Positions 43,736 to 51,758 of a DNA stretch of 64,000 nt are shown here, in pieces. The position numbers and the translations under genes are program-made. The notes below the pieces were generated by a model that saw only the letters and a program-made list of their open reading frames with translations, did not search any database and was not told the DNA's origin. The DNA lies in contig JAHCBC010000002.1 in NCBI GenBank assembly GCA_019634595.1, positions 310,001-374,000 on the forward strand. The letters run 5' to 3'. Every line of letters begins with the position of its first letter. Within the stretch, counting starts at the first letter, position 1. Source of the DNA: Akkermansiaceae bacterium. GTDB taxonomy: Bacteria; Verrucomicrobiota; Verrucomicrobiia; Verrucomicrobiales; Akkermansiaceae.

Positions 43736-43852
43736 TCCGCGACAAAGTGTGGGAAGACATTCCAGTGCTCTGCCAGGCTGAGCTATCCGGAGAGTGTCTC
43801 CGGAGCCGGATTCGAACCGGCGAACCAGTGTAATCATCCAGGCATTCGCGGA
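43736..43852 (-). ncRNA. Y-RNA-like unit 2 with permuted tRNA mimic
   Basis: Closing stem TCCGCGA / TCGCGGA. After the conserved AATGCC and a GATTACA variant of the bulge motif come T arm GCCGGTTCGAATCCGGC (43821-43805), acceptor TCCGGAG-acact-CTCCGGA (43804-43786; seven pairs, capped by a five-base loop), TA, and D arm GCTCAGCCTGGCAGAGC (43783-43767). All three stems are perfect and the T loop TTCGAAT has tRNA consensus. A tRNA finder may call parts of it as tRNA; the order of the arms shows that it is not one. Confidence 0.87.
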
Positions 43853-43863
43853 GGGAGGGTGGA

Positions 43864-43951
43864 CCGGCATGGCGTCGAGTTGTTAGGTGGGACATCGGCG
43901 TGAGCCAACGTGGTTGTTTGATGTAGTCCCGCCAGGCATACGCCATGCCGG
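43864..43951 (-). ncRNA. Y-RNA-like unit 1 (short form without tRNA mimic)
   Basis: This unit begins six bases after the rsr stop. Closing stem CCGGCATGGCGT / ACGCCATGCCGG is a perfect 12 bp (43951-43940, 43875-43864). Then come ATGCC and the bulged helix GGG-act-ACATC / GATGT-CCC. Its 20-base apical part lacks T and D arms and holds only a weak CCA/TGG hairpin, so it would carry the Ro-binding part alone. Confidence 0.75.
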
Positions 43952-43957
43952 AGAGTG

Positions 43958-45532
43958 TCATGCGGTTTTCATGCGCTTGTTGAGGGGTTGTTGGTTGATC
44001 CGCTGGATCCAGTGGTCCGCTCCGCTTTCACCGGCGGCGAATCCGGCGATGATGTCGAAGACGGTGTCACTGAAGCCGCCGATGTTGAGGATGTCCGCCC
44101 GGCTTGCGGCCTGGGTGGTCGTGTAGGGGGCGATGTCGATGCAGACGAGCTTGGCCTTGGGATTGCGGAGCCGGAGCTTTTCCCACTCCGCCATCATGGC
44201 GGTGCCGCGGTTCGCCTTCGCGTCCGCCCACGACTCGTTGTCGGAGACGAAGATCACCAGGTCCACCTTGGCCTTGTCGCGGTTGAGCTGCGCCAGGGGC
44301 GCGGAGCAGTTGGTTCCGCCACCGCCGATCTTGGCGAGCTTCACCGCGTTGGTCATGACGGAGTCCCGGGGGTTGAGCCGCAGGTTCACCACATCGCACT
44401 CGAAAGGCAGCACGTCGGCGTCCTTGTTCATGCGGAGGAAAGCGGCGGCGACCAGCGCGGCCACGTCGATGCAGCGCACCTTCGAGGTCGCGCCCTTCCG
44501 GTGACCGGTGACGGCGGCCTGCATGGAACCGGAGACGTCGGGGCAGACGACCACTTTCCCAGCGATGGCGGGCACGTTGGCGAGCGAGGCTTCCATCGCG
44601 TCCTGGAGGGACTCGCGGATGGCCCCGGGCACTTCGTTGCCCGCGTTGAGGTAGGCGACGAGGAGCTGGTAGGGGAACACCCGCGCCTTCCGGACCAGGT
44701 CTGTGTCGGCAAGCCGTGCGGCGATCCTTTTCACCCGTTCCGCGTCGTTGAAGACACCGTGCCGGGCGAAGGTGTTGAGGTTCATCCGCGTGGTCTGCCA
44801 GGAGGCGGTGTCCGCGATGGCGGCCCATCCGGTCTCACCCAGGTCCTGGGCGGTGAGCATCTGGAAGGGCACGTCGGGGACGGAACCCTGGCGGTCTTTC
44901 TTCCAGGCCTCGAACTCCCGCAGCGCCTGGGGCAGCGCGTCGCTGGTCCAGGGCTTGCCGACCAGCCAGGCGTAGAACGCCTCACGGGTGGCGGTGAGGG
45001 GCTGGGGATGGACCATCTTCACGATGTCCGCGAGCGAAGGAGCGTTGCCGACGGAGGCCTGGATGAGCTGGCGGTCCGTCGCGTAGTCCAGCCATTGGCG
45101 GACCAGCCGCTTCGGAGCGGAGCCGAGGGACTTCCGGCCGGTGACACCGGAGCGGATGATCTGGACGAAGTTCCGGAGCATCTTTCCGTTGTCGATCACC
45201 TGGGGGAAAATCTCCGTCAGGCGGTCGAGGTCACGGGTGGCCAGCACCGCGCACAGTAGGGCGGGCATGTCCTTCATGAAGCCCTTCCGCCGGGCGTAGA
45301 GGGCGGTCCGGGCGAGGAAATCCACATCCACCTGCCGGGCCAGCTCCAGCGTCTTTTCGAGCTGGGCCTCCGCGGAGGCATAGTAGGTTCCGGACAGGCA
45401 GCCGGTGACCGCCAGTTGGGCGAGCGCGGCTTCGGCGGACAGTTCGTAGGCACGGCCTCCCGCTTCGTTGACCGTGTTGGTCGCAGGGACGAGAGCGCCG
45501 CGGATGGTTTGGAAGAGGTTTCGGTTTGCCAT
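43958..45532 (-). CDS. rsr: Ro60 (Rsr) TROVE-domain RNA-binding protein
   Basis: Bacterial Ro60 is a ring of helical HEAT-like repeats that binds misfolded RNA ends in its cavity and Y RNA on its outer face. The 524-residue protein has a TROVE domain in the N-terminal two thirds (NEAGGRAYELSAEAALAQLAVTG near residue 20; FLARTALYARRKGFMKDMPALL) and a vWA-like C-terminal domain with the MIDAS DVSGSM at about residue 332 and the DNESW segment. The ATG at 45532 is preferred over 45577 for the family start ANRNLFQTIRG. It is the first gene after the sigma-54 promoter, followed directly by five Y-RNA-like units, as in the Salmonella rsr-yrlA-rtcBA order but with more RNAs. Confidence 0.94.
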   Translation of the reverse strand: MANRNLFQTIRGALVPATNTVNEAGGRAYELSAEAALAQLAVTGCLSGTYYASAEAQLEKTLELARQVDVDFLARTALYARRKGFMKDMPALLCAVLATRDLDRLTEIFPQVIDNGKMLRNFVQIIRSGVTGRKSLGSAPKRLVRQWLDYATDRQLIQASVGNAPSLADIVKMVHPQPLTATREAFYAWLVGKPWTSDALPQALREFEAWKKDRQGSVPDVPFQMLTAQDLGETGWAAIADTASWQTTRMNLNTFARHGVFNDAERVKRIAARLADTDLVRKARVFPYQLLVAYLNAGNEVPGAIRESLQDAMEASLANVPAIAGKVVVCPDVSGSMQAAVTGHRKGATSKVRCIDVAALVAAAFLRMNKDADVLPFECDVVNLRLNPRDSVMTNAVKLAKIGGGGTNCSAPLAQLNRDKAKVDLVIFVSDNESWADAKANRGTAMMAEWEKLRLRNPKAKLVCIDIAPYTTTQAASRADILNIGGFSDTVFDIIAGFAAGESGADHWIQRINQQPLNKRMKTA

Positions 45533-45567
45533 GGAGTTGTATCCGTTGGTCAGGATGCGGAACCTAT

Positions 45568-45584
45568 TGGCATGCACTGTGCCA
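45568..45584 (-). promoter_or_regulatory. Sigma-54 (-24/-12) promoter of the RNA-repair operon
   Basis: On the minus strand TGGCACAGTGCATGCC has GG and GC with exactly ten bases between (consensus TGGCAC-N5-TTGC). Transcription would start near 45558, about 26 bases before the rsr ATG. Control by RtcR, a sigma-54 activator encoded just upstream in the opposite direction, fits. Confidence 0.85.
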
Positions 45585-45590
45585 GCCGGG

Positions 45591-45612
45591 AAAAATCAGC
45601 CTCCTGATTTTT
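45591..45612. promoter_or_regulatory. 9-bp inverted repeat upstream of the sigma-54 promoter
   Basis: AAAAATCAG-cctc-CTGATTTTT is a perfect inverted repeat six bases from the -24 box. It could be a protein site or help bend this AT-rich DNA; its place is too close for a normal enhancer. Confidence 0.45.
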
Positions 45613-45693
45613 GTAGTGGCATGATTTTCAACGGATTATTTTTTGTTAGAAAATTTCGGGTCGGAGTGGAGCTACCGGATAGACTTGATAAAA

Positions 45694-45709
45694 TTATCCT
45701 ATAGGATAA
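45694..45709. promoter_or_regulatory. Palindromic site, candidate RtcR enhancer/operator
   Basis: TTATCCTATAGGATAA is a perfect 16-bp palindrome centred about 143 bp upstream of the predicted rsr start point, in the usual range for sigma-54 enhancers, and 11 bp before the rtcR start. It could serve both activation of rsr and autoregulation of rtcR. AAGGA, which serves as the rtcR ribosome binding site, overlaps its edge. Confidence 0.55.
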
Positions 45710-45720
45710 GGAAAATATCC

Positions 45721-47310
45721 ATGAAGCGAGTTCTGATAGGACTGCTGGGCACCAAGATGGATGGTGGCACGGAAGCGTGGCGGTGGGACCGCTGGCGGCC
45801 GACCGTTTCCCTGTTCCAGCATGAGGATCTGGTGTGGGACCGCATGGAGCTGCTCGCGGAACCGACCTTCAACATCCTGGCGAAGCAGGTGGCGGATGAC
45901 ATCCGGATGGTGTCTCCGGAGACCTCCGTCGAGCTCCACCGGATGGATTTCGGAAAAGACCCGTGGGATCTGGAGAAAGTGTACAGCGTGCTGCATGACT
46001 GGTCGCGCGGCTACCGCTTCGACCCGGAGAACGAGGAATATTTCATCCACATCACGACCGGCACGCACATCGCGCAGATCTCCCTGTTCCTCCTCAATGA
46101 GGCGGGGACGCTGCCGGGCAAGCTGATCCAGAGTTCTCCTCCGCCTGCGGGTCGGTTCCGGACTCCGCCGCCGCCGAGGTATGCGGTCATCGACCTCGAC
46201 CTTTCCAAGTACGACCAGCTTAGTACCCGCTTCGACAAGGAGCAGACGGAGGTGCTGGATTTCCTGAAAAGCGGCATCGCCACGCGGAACCCGACGTTCA
46301 ACCGGCTCATCGAGCGGATCGAGCAGGTGGCCATGCGGTCGAAGGCGCCCATGCTGCTGACCGGCCCGACCGGTGCGGGGAAATCCCATCTCGCCAAGCG
46401 CATCTATGACCTGCGGAAACAACGGGCGGGTCTGCGGGGCGGCTTCGTGGAGGTGAACTGCGCCACGCTCACCGGGGACACCGCCGCGTCCGCGCTGTTC
46501 GGCCACGTGAGGGGTTCCTTCACCGGCGCGCAGAAGGACCGCCCCGGCCTGCTGCGGGAGGCGGATGGGGGGCTGCTGTTCCTCGATGAGATCGGCGAGC
46601 TGGGGCTGGACGAACAGGCGATGCTACTGCGCGCGCTGGAGGACAAGACCTTCCTGCCCGTGGGTGCGGACCGTGCGGTGACGAGCGATTTCCAGCTCAT
46701 CGCCGGCACGAACAAGGACCTGCGCGCGGAGGTGGCGGCTGGCACGTTCCGGGAGGACCTGCTGGCGCGGATCCACCTGTGGACCTTCGCCTTGCCGGGG
46801 CTCGCGGAGCGGCGGGAGGACATCGGCCCGAACCTGGAGTTCGAGTTGGAGAAATACCACCGCAACCACGGCCGGGCGGTGAGCCTGAACAAGGAGGCGC
46901 GGACACATTTCCTGAAGTTCGCGGAAGCGGCGGACACTCCATGGCGGGGGAACTTCCGCGACCTGAACGCGGCGGTCACCCGCATGGCCACGCTGGCCCC
47001 CAGGGGGCGCATCCGTCCGGAGGATGTGGCGGAGGAGATCACCCGGCTGAAGGAAAGCTGGCAGCGTCCGGAGCGGGGATGCGAGGTCGCCCGCCACCGC
47101 CTTTCCGATGATCTGTTAGAAAGCATCGATCCCTTCGACCGCGTGCAGCTCTGCTATGTGGCGGAGGTCTGCATGAGATCGAAGAATCTCTCCGATGCCG
47201 GCCGCGAGATCTTCAGCGTGTCGCGTGGAAAGCGTGCCGTGACCAACGATGCGGACCGGCTGAAGAAGTATCTGGCGAGATTCGGCCTGTGCTTCGATGA
47301 CGTCCGCTGA
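45721..47310 (+). CDS. rtcR: RtcR, CARF-domain sigma-54-dependent activator
   Basis: RtcR activates the RNA-repair operon upon RNA damage. The 529-residue protein has the N-terminal CARF (CRISPR-associated Rossmann fold) domain (about 1-180: VLIGLLGTKMDGG, IHITTGTHIAQISLFLLNEAG), which is thought to bind an RNA-derived ligand. A AAA+ domain follows: Walker A GPTGAGKS (215-222), GSFTGA at about 265 where most activators have GAFTGA, and Walker B LLFLDEIGEL. The C-terminal helix-turn-helix segment includes LSDAGREIFSVSRGKRAVTNDADRLKKYL. The ATG at 45721 follows AAGGA by eight bases. It is divergent from rsr over a 188-bp control region. Confidence 0.95.
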   Translation: MKRVLIGLLGTKMDGGTEAWRWDRWRPTVSLFQHEDLVWDRMELLAEPTFNILAKQVADDIRMVSPETSVELHRMDFGKDPWDLEKVYSVLHDWSRGYRFDPENEEYFIHITTGTHIAQISLFLLNEAGTLPGKLIQSSPPPAGRFRTPPPPRYAVIDLDLSKYDQLSTRFDKEQTEVLDFLKSGIATRNPTFNRLIERIEQVAMRSKAPMLLTGPTGAGKSHLAKRIYDLRKQRAGLRGGFVEVNCATLTGDTAASALFGHVRGSFTGAQKDRPGLLREADGGLLFLDEIGELGLDEQAMLLRALEDKTFLPVGADRAVTSDFQLIAGTNKDLRAEVAAGTFREDLLARIHLWTFALPGLAERREDIGPNLEFELEKYHRNHGRAVSLNKEARTHFLKFAEAADTPWRGNFRDLNAAVTRMATLAPRGRIRPEDVAEEITRLKESWQRPERGCEVARHRLSDDLLESIDPFDRVQLCYVAEVCMRSKNLSDAGREIFSVSRGKRAVTNDADRLKKYLARFGLCFDDVR

Positions 47311-47392
47311 TGAATCACCGCTTGCGGGCTGCTAGATCGGGTTGAAATTATTTTTGAATAGAAGCGGGCCAACAACCGTTTCACCCAATGTT

Positions 47393-47749
47393 ATGAAAAC
47401 CATATCAACCATCGCATTGAGCGCCCTTCTCATCGGTTCGGCAGGCATCGCCGAAGCAGGCCCGTTGGACTTCCTCTTCAAGAAGCACGACAGCCGGCAT
47501 GACCATCGTCACGACCACCGGCATGACAACCGTCACGATCATCGCTATGACCGCGACCGTGGCCGCCCACGGATGAGCACGGAGGCCCGCGCGCAGCTCC
47601 GCCTCCGCGAGCTGGGCTACTACAGGGGTCCCATCGACGGTTCCTTCGGTCGTGGTTCGCAGGCCGCGCTCGTCCGCTTCCAGCGTGACAGCCGCCTGCG
47701 GCCCACCGGCTGGCTCGACGAACGCACCCGCCGTGCCCTCCGCCTCTGA
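47393..47749 (+). CDS. Exported peptidoglycan-binding protein with His/Asp-rich linker
   Basis: The 118-residue protein has a signal peptide (MKTISTIALSALLIGSAGIAEA), then a linker of repeated HDHR/HDNR units (about 32-52) that could bind metal ions, and a C-terminal PG_binding_1 domain: RLRELGYYRGPIDGSFGRGSQAALVRFQRD, LDERTRRAL. No catalytic domain is attached. The ATG at 47393 starts the signal peptide; the 17 upstream codons are ignored. Confidence 0.82.
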   Translation: MKTISTIALSALLIGSAGIAEAGPLDFLFKKHDSRHDHRHDHRHDNRHDHRYDRDRGRPRMSTEARAQLRLRELGYYRGPIDGSFGRGSQAALVRFQRDSRLRPTGWLDERTRRALRL

Positions 47750-47774
47750 AGCCGGGGAAAGCATCCTGACCACC

Positions 47775-47810
47775 ACCCGCGGTCCGCCCATGCGGCCGCG
47801 GGTTTTTCTT
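47775..47810 (+). terminator. Intrinsic terminator
   Basis: ACCCGCGG and CCGCGGGT pair, with an inner CCGC-ccat-GCGG hairpin, and TTTTTCTTT follows. It lies 26 bp after the peptidoglycan-binding gene. Confidence 0.8.
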
Positions 47811-47856
47811 TCCGTTAGACGTTCACGCGAACATGTGAAAGTCTGCGCCCGGACCC

Positions 47857-50559
47857 TTGGCAGATACCGAATCCATCCAATCCTTTCTCGCTGCCGGGCG
47901 GTGGAAGGACCGCTTCGACGACGAGATCCTCGCCGTGGCGCCTTCCTTTGTCGGAAAGACGCGTGACCTCAAGGTGGTCGGGCCGGATCCCGCCTCCGTC
48001 GCCATTTCCGGCGTGATCGCCGGGGAGGAGGTGCGGGTCGATCTGTGGGACACCGACGGCATCTGGGATCTGGAGACGTCCTGCGGCTGTGATGTGGGGT
48101 CTTTTTGCCACCATGCCGCCGCCCTGTTGCTGCGGGCGACGAAGGAAAAGGACGCGACCCGCCTGGTGGGCCGCGTGCCCGCGAAGGAGGCAGCCGCCCC
48201 CCTCCCCTCCGCCCGCGAGCTGATGAAGAGTCCTCCGGATGACCTTCCCCTGCTGGAGATCGAGCCGCGGTTCGAGCTGCATGTCACCCGCCAGCCGGCG
48301 GACCGTGCGACGCGACTCCTGCTGCAGTCGCTCGGCCAGGCGGAGCCGGACATGTGGATCTCCGCGGAGGCGTTCGCCATCTACGAAAAGCACCGTAGTC
48401 CGCTGCGTTCCGCCGCGCCGGAGTGGACCAGCCTGGTGAGCCACGGCGGCCAACCCGCGCTCATCCAGCATGACGCGGGCGCGGAGGGATGTGCCGCCCA
48501 GCAGCTCCGGGACACCGGGCTTTCCTCCCTCCACTCGAACCCTTCATGGAGGTTCCTCCTCAACCTCAAGGCGAAGGAAAATGCCGGGGTCAAGACGCCG
48601 GACCGCTGGTTCCCGGACCCCGGGCGCGTGCCTACCGACGCCTTCTGGCACCAGTTCCGCGGGGAGATGGTCGGCCGCCTGCAGGAGCTGGGATGGACCG
48701 TGGTGGTCGATGACAATGTAGGCCACCGGGTGCATGACGCGGATCCGGACCACTGGGAAACCGCGCTGTCTCCCGGGGACGGCGGCTGGTTCAGCCTTTC
48801 CGTCGGGTTCGACGTTTCCGGCCAGCGTTACGACCTGCTGCCCATCCTCGCCGGCCTGCTGGAGAACGCCTTCCTGGAGGAAACGCTGGACCGGCCGAAC
48901 AACGGGCATGTCTATGCCCCCCTGCCGGACGGGGACGCGCTGCGCCTGCCCATCGGCCGGGTGCGGAAGATCCTCCACCACCTTTCCGCGCTCATCGATC
49001 CGAAGTTCCCGGGGAAAACGAAGCTGCACGCGCTGGATGCGGTGGCGCTGGCCGGGGTGGCGGAGCTGGGCCTCGACTCCCCGCCGGATCTCGCGGCGCT
49101 GGCGGGGAAGCTGCGGGATTTTTCCGGCATTGAGAAGATCCCCACGCCGGAGGGTCTCCGGGCCACGCTGCGGGACTACCAGCTTGCGGGCTTCCACTGG
49201 ATGCAGTTCCTCGCACGGCACGGGCTGCATGGCATCCTGGCGGATGACATGGGCCTGGGGAAAACGCTGCAGACCATCACCCACATCCTGACGGAGAAAA
49301 AGTCAGGCCATTCGAAAGGCAGGCCCGTGCTGGTGGTGGCACCGACGTCCGTGGTGCCGAACTGGCGGGCGGAGGCGCTCAAGTTCGCCCCGGAGTTGCG
49401 GGTGCTCATCCTGAACGGCCCGGAGCGGAGGAAATACCACCGCTCCATCCCGCATGCGGACGTGGTGCTCACCTCCTTCGCGCTGCTCCAGCGGGACATC
49501 GACAGGCTGCGGGAACATCATTTCCACCTCGTCGTGCTGGATGAGGCGCAGTACATCAAGAACCCGCGTTCGAAGGTGGCGCAGGCGGCGTGCAGGCTGG
49601 ACGCCTCCCACCGGCTCTGCCTTTCCGGCACGCCGGTGGAGAACCACCTGGGGGAGCTGTGGAGCCTCATGCGCTTCCTGATGCCCGGCTTCCTAGGCAG
49701 TGAGGACACCTTCAACACGCGTTATAGGAAACCCATCGAGAAGGAAGGCGACGTGGACCGCAACGAGGCGCTGAAAGAACGCGTGGCCCCGCTGATCCTC
49801 CGCCGGACGAAGGACCAGGTGGCGAAGGAACTCCCGCCGAAGACGGAGTTGGTCCATCTCATCGAGCTGCACAGCGGCCAGAAGGACCTCTACGAAACCG
49901 TCCGCGCCACCATGGACAAGCGCGTGCGCGAGGCCATCGCCGCGCGGGGCGTGGAGCAGTCGCAGATCGTCTTCCTGGACGCTCTGCTGAAGCTCCGCCA
50001 GATCTGCTGTGACCCGCGGATGCTGCCGGCGGAGTTTTCCAATGACGTGCGGGAATCCGCGAAGCTGGATTTCCTGACAGAGCTGCTGGCGCTGCTGATC
50101 GAGGAAGGCCGCCGCATCCTGCTGTTCTCCCAGTTCACCTCCATGCTGTCCCTCATCGAGGAGCATCTGGTGCGGGAAAAGATCCCCTACCTGAAGCTCA
50201 CCGGAGCCTCGAAGGACCGGGGCAAGCTGGTGGAGGACTTCCAGACCGGAAAGGCGCCGCTTTTCCTCATTTCACTGAAGGCGGGCGGCACCGGGCTGAA
50301 TCTAACAGCAGCGGACACGGTCATCCACTACGACCCGTGGTGGAACCCCGCAGCGGAGGCACAGGCGACGGACCGCGCCTACCGCATCGGCCAGGACAAG
50401 CCGGTCTTCGTCCACAAGCTCCTCTGCCAGGACACCGTGGAGGAGCGCATCCACCGTCTCCAGCAGGACAAGGCGAAGCTCGCCGCAGGCCTGTTGTCGG
50501 ATGCGGACATCTCAGGCCGTCTGGATGCCACGATGATCCGTGGTCTTCTGGACAAGTGA
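47857..50559 (+). CDS. SNF2-family helicase with SWIM zinc finger
   Basis: The 900-residue protein opens with a SWIM domain (CGCDVGSFCHH, residues about 75-85), which binds DNA or protein. A central region without clear motifs is followed by the SNF2 ATPase from about 435: DDMGLGKTLQTITHIL (Walker A), VVLDEAQYIKNP (DEAQ box), LSGTPVENHLGELWSLMRFL (motif III) and, in the second half, FLISLKAGGTGLNLT and TDRAYRIGQ (motifs V and VI). Such proteins move along or remodel DNA-protein complexes. The start is a TTG at 47857, supported because MADTESIQSFLAAG aligns as an N-terminus and no ATG or GTG lies close. A terminator separates it from the gene before. Confidence 0.88.
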   Translation: MADTESIQSFLAAGRWKDRFDDEILAVAPSFVGKTRDLKVVGPDPASVAISGVIAGEEVRVDLWDTDGIWDLETSCGCDVGSFCHHAAALLLRATKEKDATRLVGRVPAKEAAAPLPSARELMKSPPDDLPLLEIEPRFELHVTRQPADRATRLLLQSLGQAEPDMWISAEAFAIYEKHRSPLRSAAPEWTSLVSHGGQPALIQHDAGAEGCAAQQLRDTGLSSLHSNPSWRFLLNLKAKENAGVKTPDRWFPDPGRVPTDAFWHQFRGEMVGRLQELGWTVVVDDNVGHRVHDADPDHWETALSPGDGGWFSLSVGFDVSGQRYDLLPILAGLLENAFLEETLDRPNNGHVYAPLPDGDALRLPIGRVRKILHHLSALIDPKFPGKTKLHALDAVALAGVAELGLDSPPDLAALAGKLRDFSGIEKIPTPEGLRATLRDYQLAGFHWMQFLARHGLHGILADDMGLGKTLQTITHILTEKKSGHSKGRPVLVVAPTSVVPNWRAEALKFAPELRVLILNGPERRKYHRSIPHADVVLTSFALLQRDIDRLREHHFHLVVLDEAQYIKNPRSKVAQAACRLDASHRLCLSGTPVENHLGELWSLMRFLMPGFLGSEDTFNTRYRKPIEKEGDVDRNEALKERVAPLILRRTKDQVAKELPPKTELVHLIELHSGQKDLYETVRATMDKRVREAIAARGVEQSQIVFLDALLKLRQICCDPRMLPAEFSNDVRESAKLDFLTELLALLIEEGRRILLFSQFTSMLSLIEEHLVREKIPYLKLTGASKDRGKLVEDFQTGKAPLFLISLKAGGTGLNLTAADTVIHYDPWWNPAAEAQATDRAYRIGQDKPVFVHKLLCQDTVEERIHRLQQDKAKLAAGLLSDADISGRLDATMIRGLLDK

Positions 50560-50748
50560 GTGGCATTCCCTGACGCAGGAAGAGGCCGCATTTTTCAAAG
50601 TCCCCGCTTCGCCCGAAAGCGGAGAATCCCCGGATCCATACGGAAAATCCGAAGGTGGATGCCTTTCTCCGGTTCCGTTCTTCCCTTTCCTTCTTTTTTA
50701 CCTATTGAATGGGGTTTTGTAATTGCGCAAACTGGCTCCTGTTCCCGT

Positions 50749-50853
50749 ATGAAACCCACCCGGAAAGGTATTCCCCTGTTTCTGATCATCCTTGAGATCC
50801 TCGCGCTCGTTGCGTTTGTGATCGTCACGGTGAGGATCATCGCAGGGCGTTGA
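50749..50853 (+). CDS. Small single-span membrane protein (34 aa)
   Basis: MKPTRKG, a hydrophobic stretch of about 23 residues (IPLFLIILEILALVAFVIVTVRI) and a short end form a typical tiny membrane protein. There is no family to compare; the basic N-terminus would stay inside. A weak call because of its size. Confidence 0.45.
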   Translation: MKPTRKGIPLFLIILEILALVAFVIVTVRIIAGR

Positions 50854-50925
50854 GCTTTCAGGAATGAGACGGAACCGGCCCATACTTCTCGACGGAACCG
50901 GCACGGAGCGGTATGGGTGTGGGAT

Positions 50926-51366
50926 ATGCGCATCCTTTTGATGGCGATGGTTTCCCTGGTGGCGGCAGGCTCACTTTCCGCCGCGGAGCCGAATGCCTTT
51001 CCCTACGATGAGTTCGCGAAGTTCGCGGAAAAGATGCCCGGTGAGGATGTGGGCGGGGTGAAGATGATCGCCGCGTTCCTCAAGGCGGCGCAGGCGGGCG
51101 AAACCCTTGATCCGGCGAAGGCCAACTTCCGCATCCGGATGGCGGACGGTTCCATCTCCCCCATGCGTTGCGACGTCCTGCCCGCAAAGCCGGAGGATAC
51201 TGAGAATCTGGCGGACCGCAGGCGGATCCAGATGGGCTTCACCCACAAGCTGTGGATCCCGAAGGATCCTGAGAAATACAAGGGCGCGGCGATGCTCAAC
51301 GACCTGCCCCAGGGCTACCTGGAAATCCAGTTCCCCCTGCCTCCCCGGGAGGATGCGGCACCCTGA
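50926..51366 (+). CDS. Hypothetical exported protein
   Basis: The 146-residue protein has a signal peptide (MRILLMAMVSLVAAGSLSAA). The mature part has no motif I recognise; it is moderately charged, with a short Pro-rich end (QFPLPPREDAAP). ATG 50926 is better placed for the signal than a GTG at 50917. Its 3' end lies 69 bp before a small lipoprotein gene. Confidence 0.6.
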   Translation: MRILLMAMVSLVAAGSLSAAEPNAFPYDEFAKFAEKMPGEDVGGVKMIAAFLKAAQAGETLDPAKANFRIRMADGSISPMRCDVLPAKPEDTENLADRRRIQMGFTHKLWIPKDPEKYKGAAMLNDLPQGYLEIQFPLPPREDAAP

Positions 51367-51435
51367 CCGCCTTTTTCCGCGTGACCCTGAACAAGCGGTT
51401 TGCAAGTTCCGCGCCCATCCGTTAGATTCCCGTCC

Positions 51436-51642
51436 ATGACAAAATCCGCCCTGTTCTGCTGTGCCGCCGTTTGCCTGTTCCTCGCTTCCTGCGCCACGGA
51501 ACGCCGGCCTGAATTACCGGGGGACCAGGAGACGAAGATCCGCCAGCACCGCATCGCCCCATCGGAGGATCTCGAAGCTTCCGGCCAGACCAAGGAAGGT
51601 TCGCCGCTCCCACCGACCTCCCAGGGAAGCTGGAAATTCTGA
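51436..51642 (+). CDS. Small lipoprotein
   Basis: The 68-residue protein is mostly a lipoprotein signal (MTKSALFCCAAVCLFLASC, lipobox LASC) and a short hydrophilic tail. There is no known family. The tail has Glu/Lys and Pro/Ser runs and is probably disordered. Confidence 0.6.
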   Translation: MTKSALFCCAAVCLFLASCATERRPELPGDQETKIRQHRIAPSEDLEASGQTKEGSPLPPTSQGSWKF

Positions 51643-51758
51643 TCCGCGGGGAAGCCGGGCGCTCCTGTTGACGGAGCGTGGATCCGGATGCCCGTGTCCC
51701 GCCCGGACGCGGAGAATTCCCATTTGATCCTTCCGCGCGGATTTTCCATGTTGGCGGC

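Noticed and set aside
43321..43852. Possible tRNA genes (T arms GGTTCGAATCC, D arms GCTCAG...GAGC)
   Set aside because: T arm and D arm occur in the wrong order, acceptor stems are closed by loops, and no anticodon arm or CCA end exists. They are read as Y-RNA-like units.
43295..43951. CRISPR array reading of the repeated blocks between rsr and rtcB
   Set aside because: Repeats are short and degenerate, spacers differ in length and hold tRNA arms, and there are no cas genes; the RtcR CARF domain belongs to RtcR itself.
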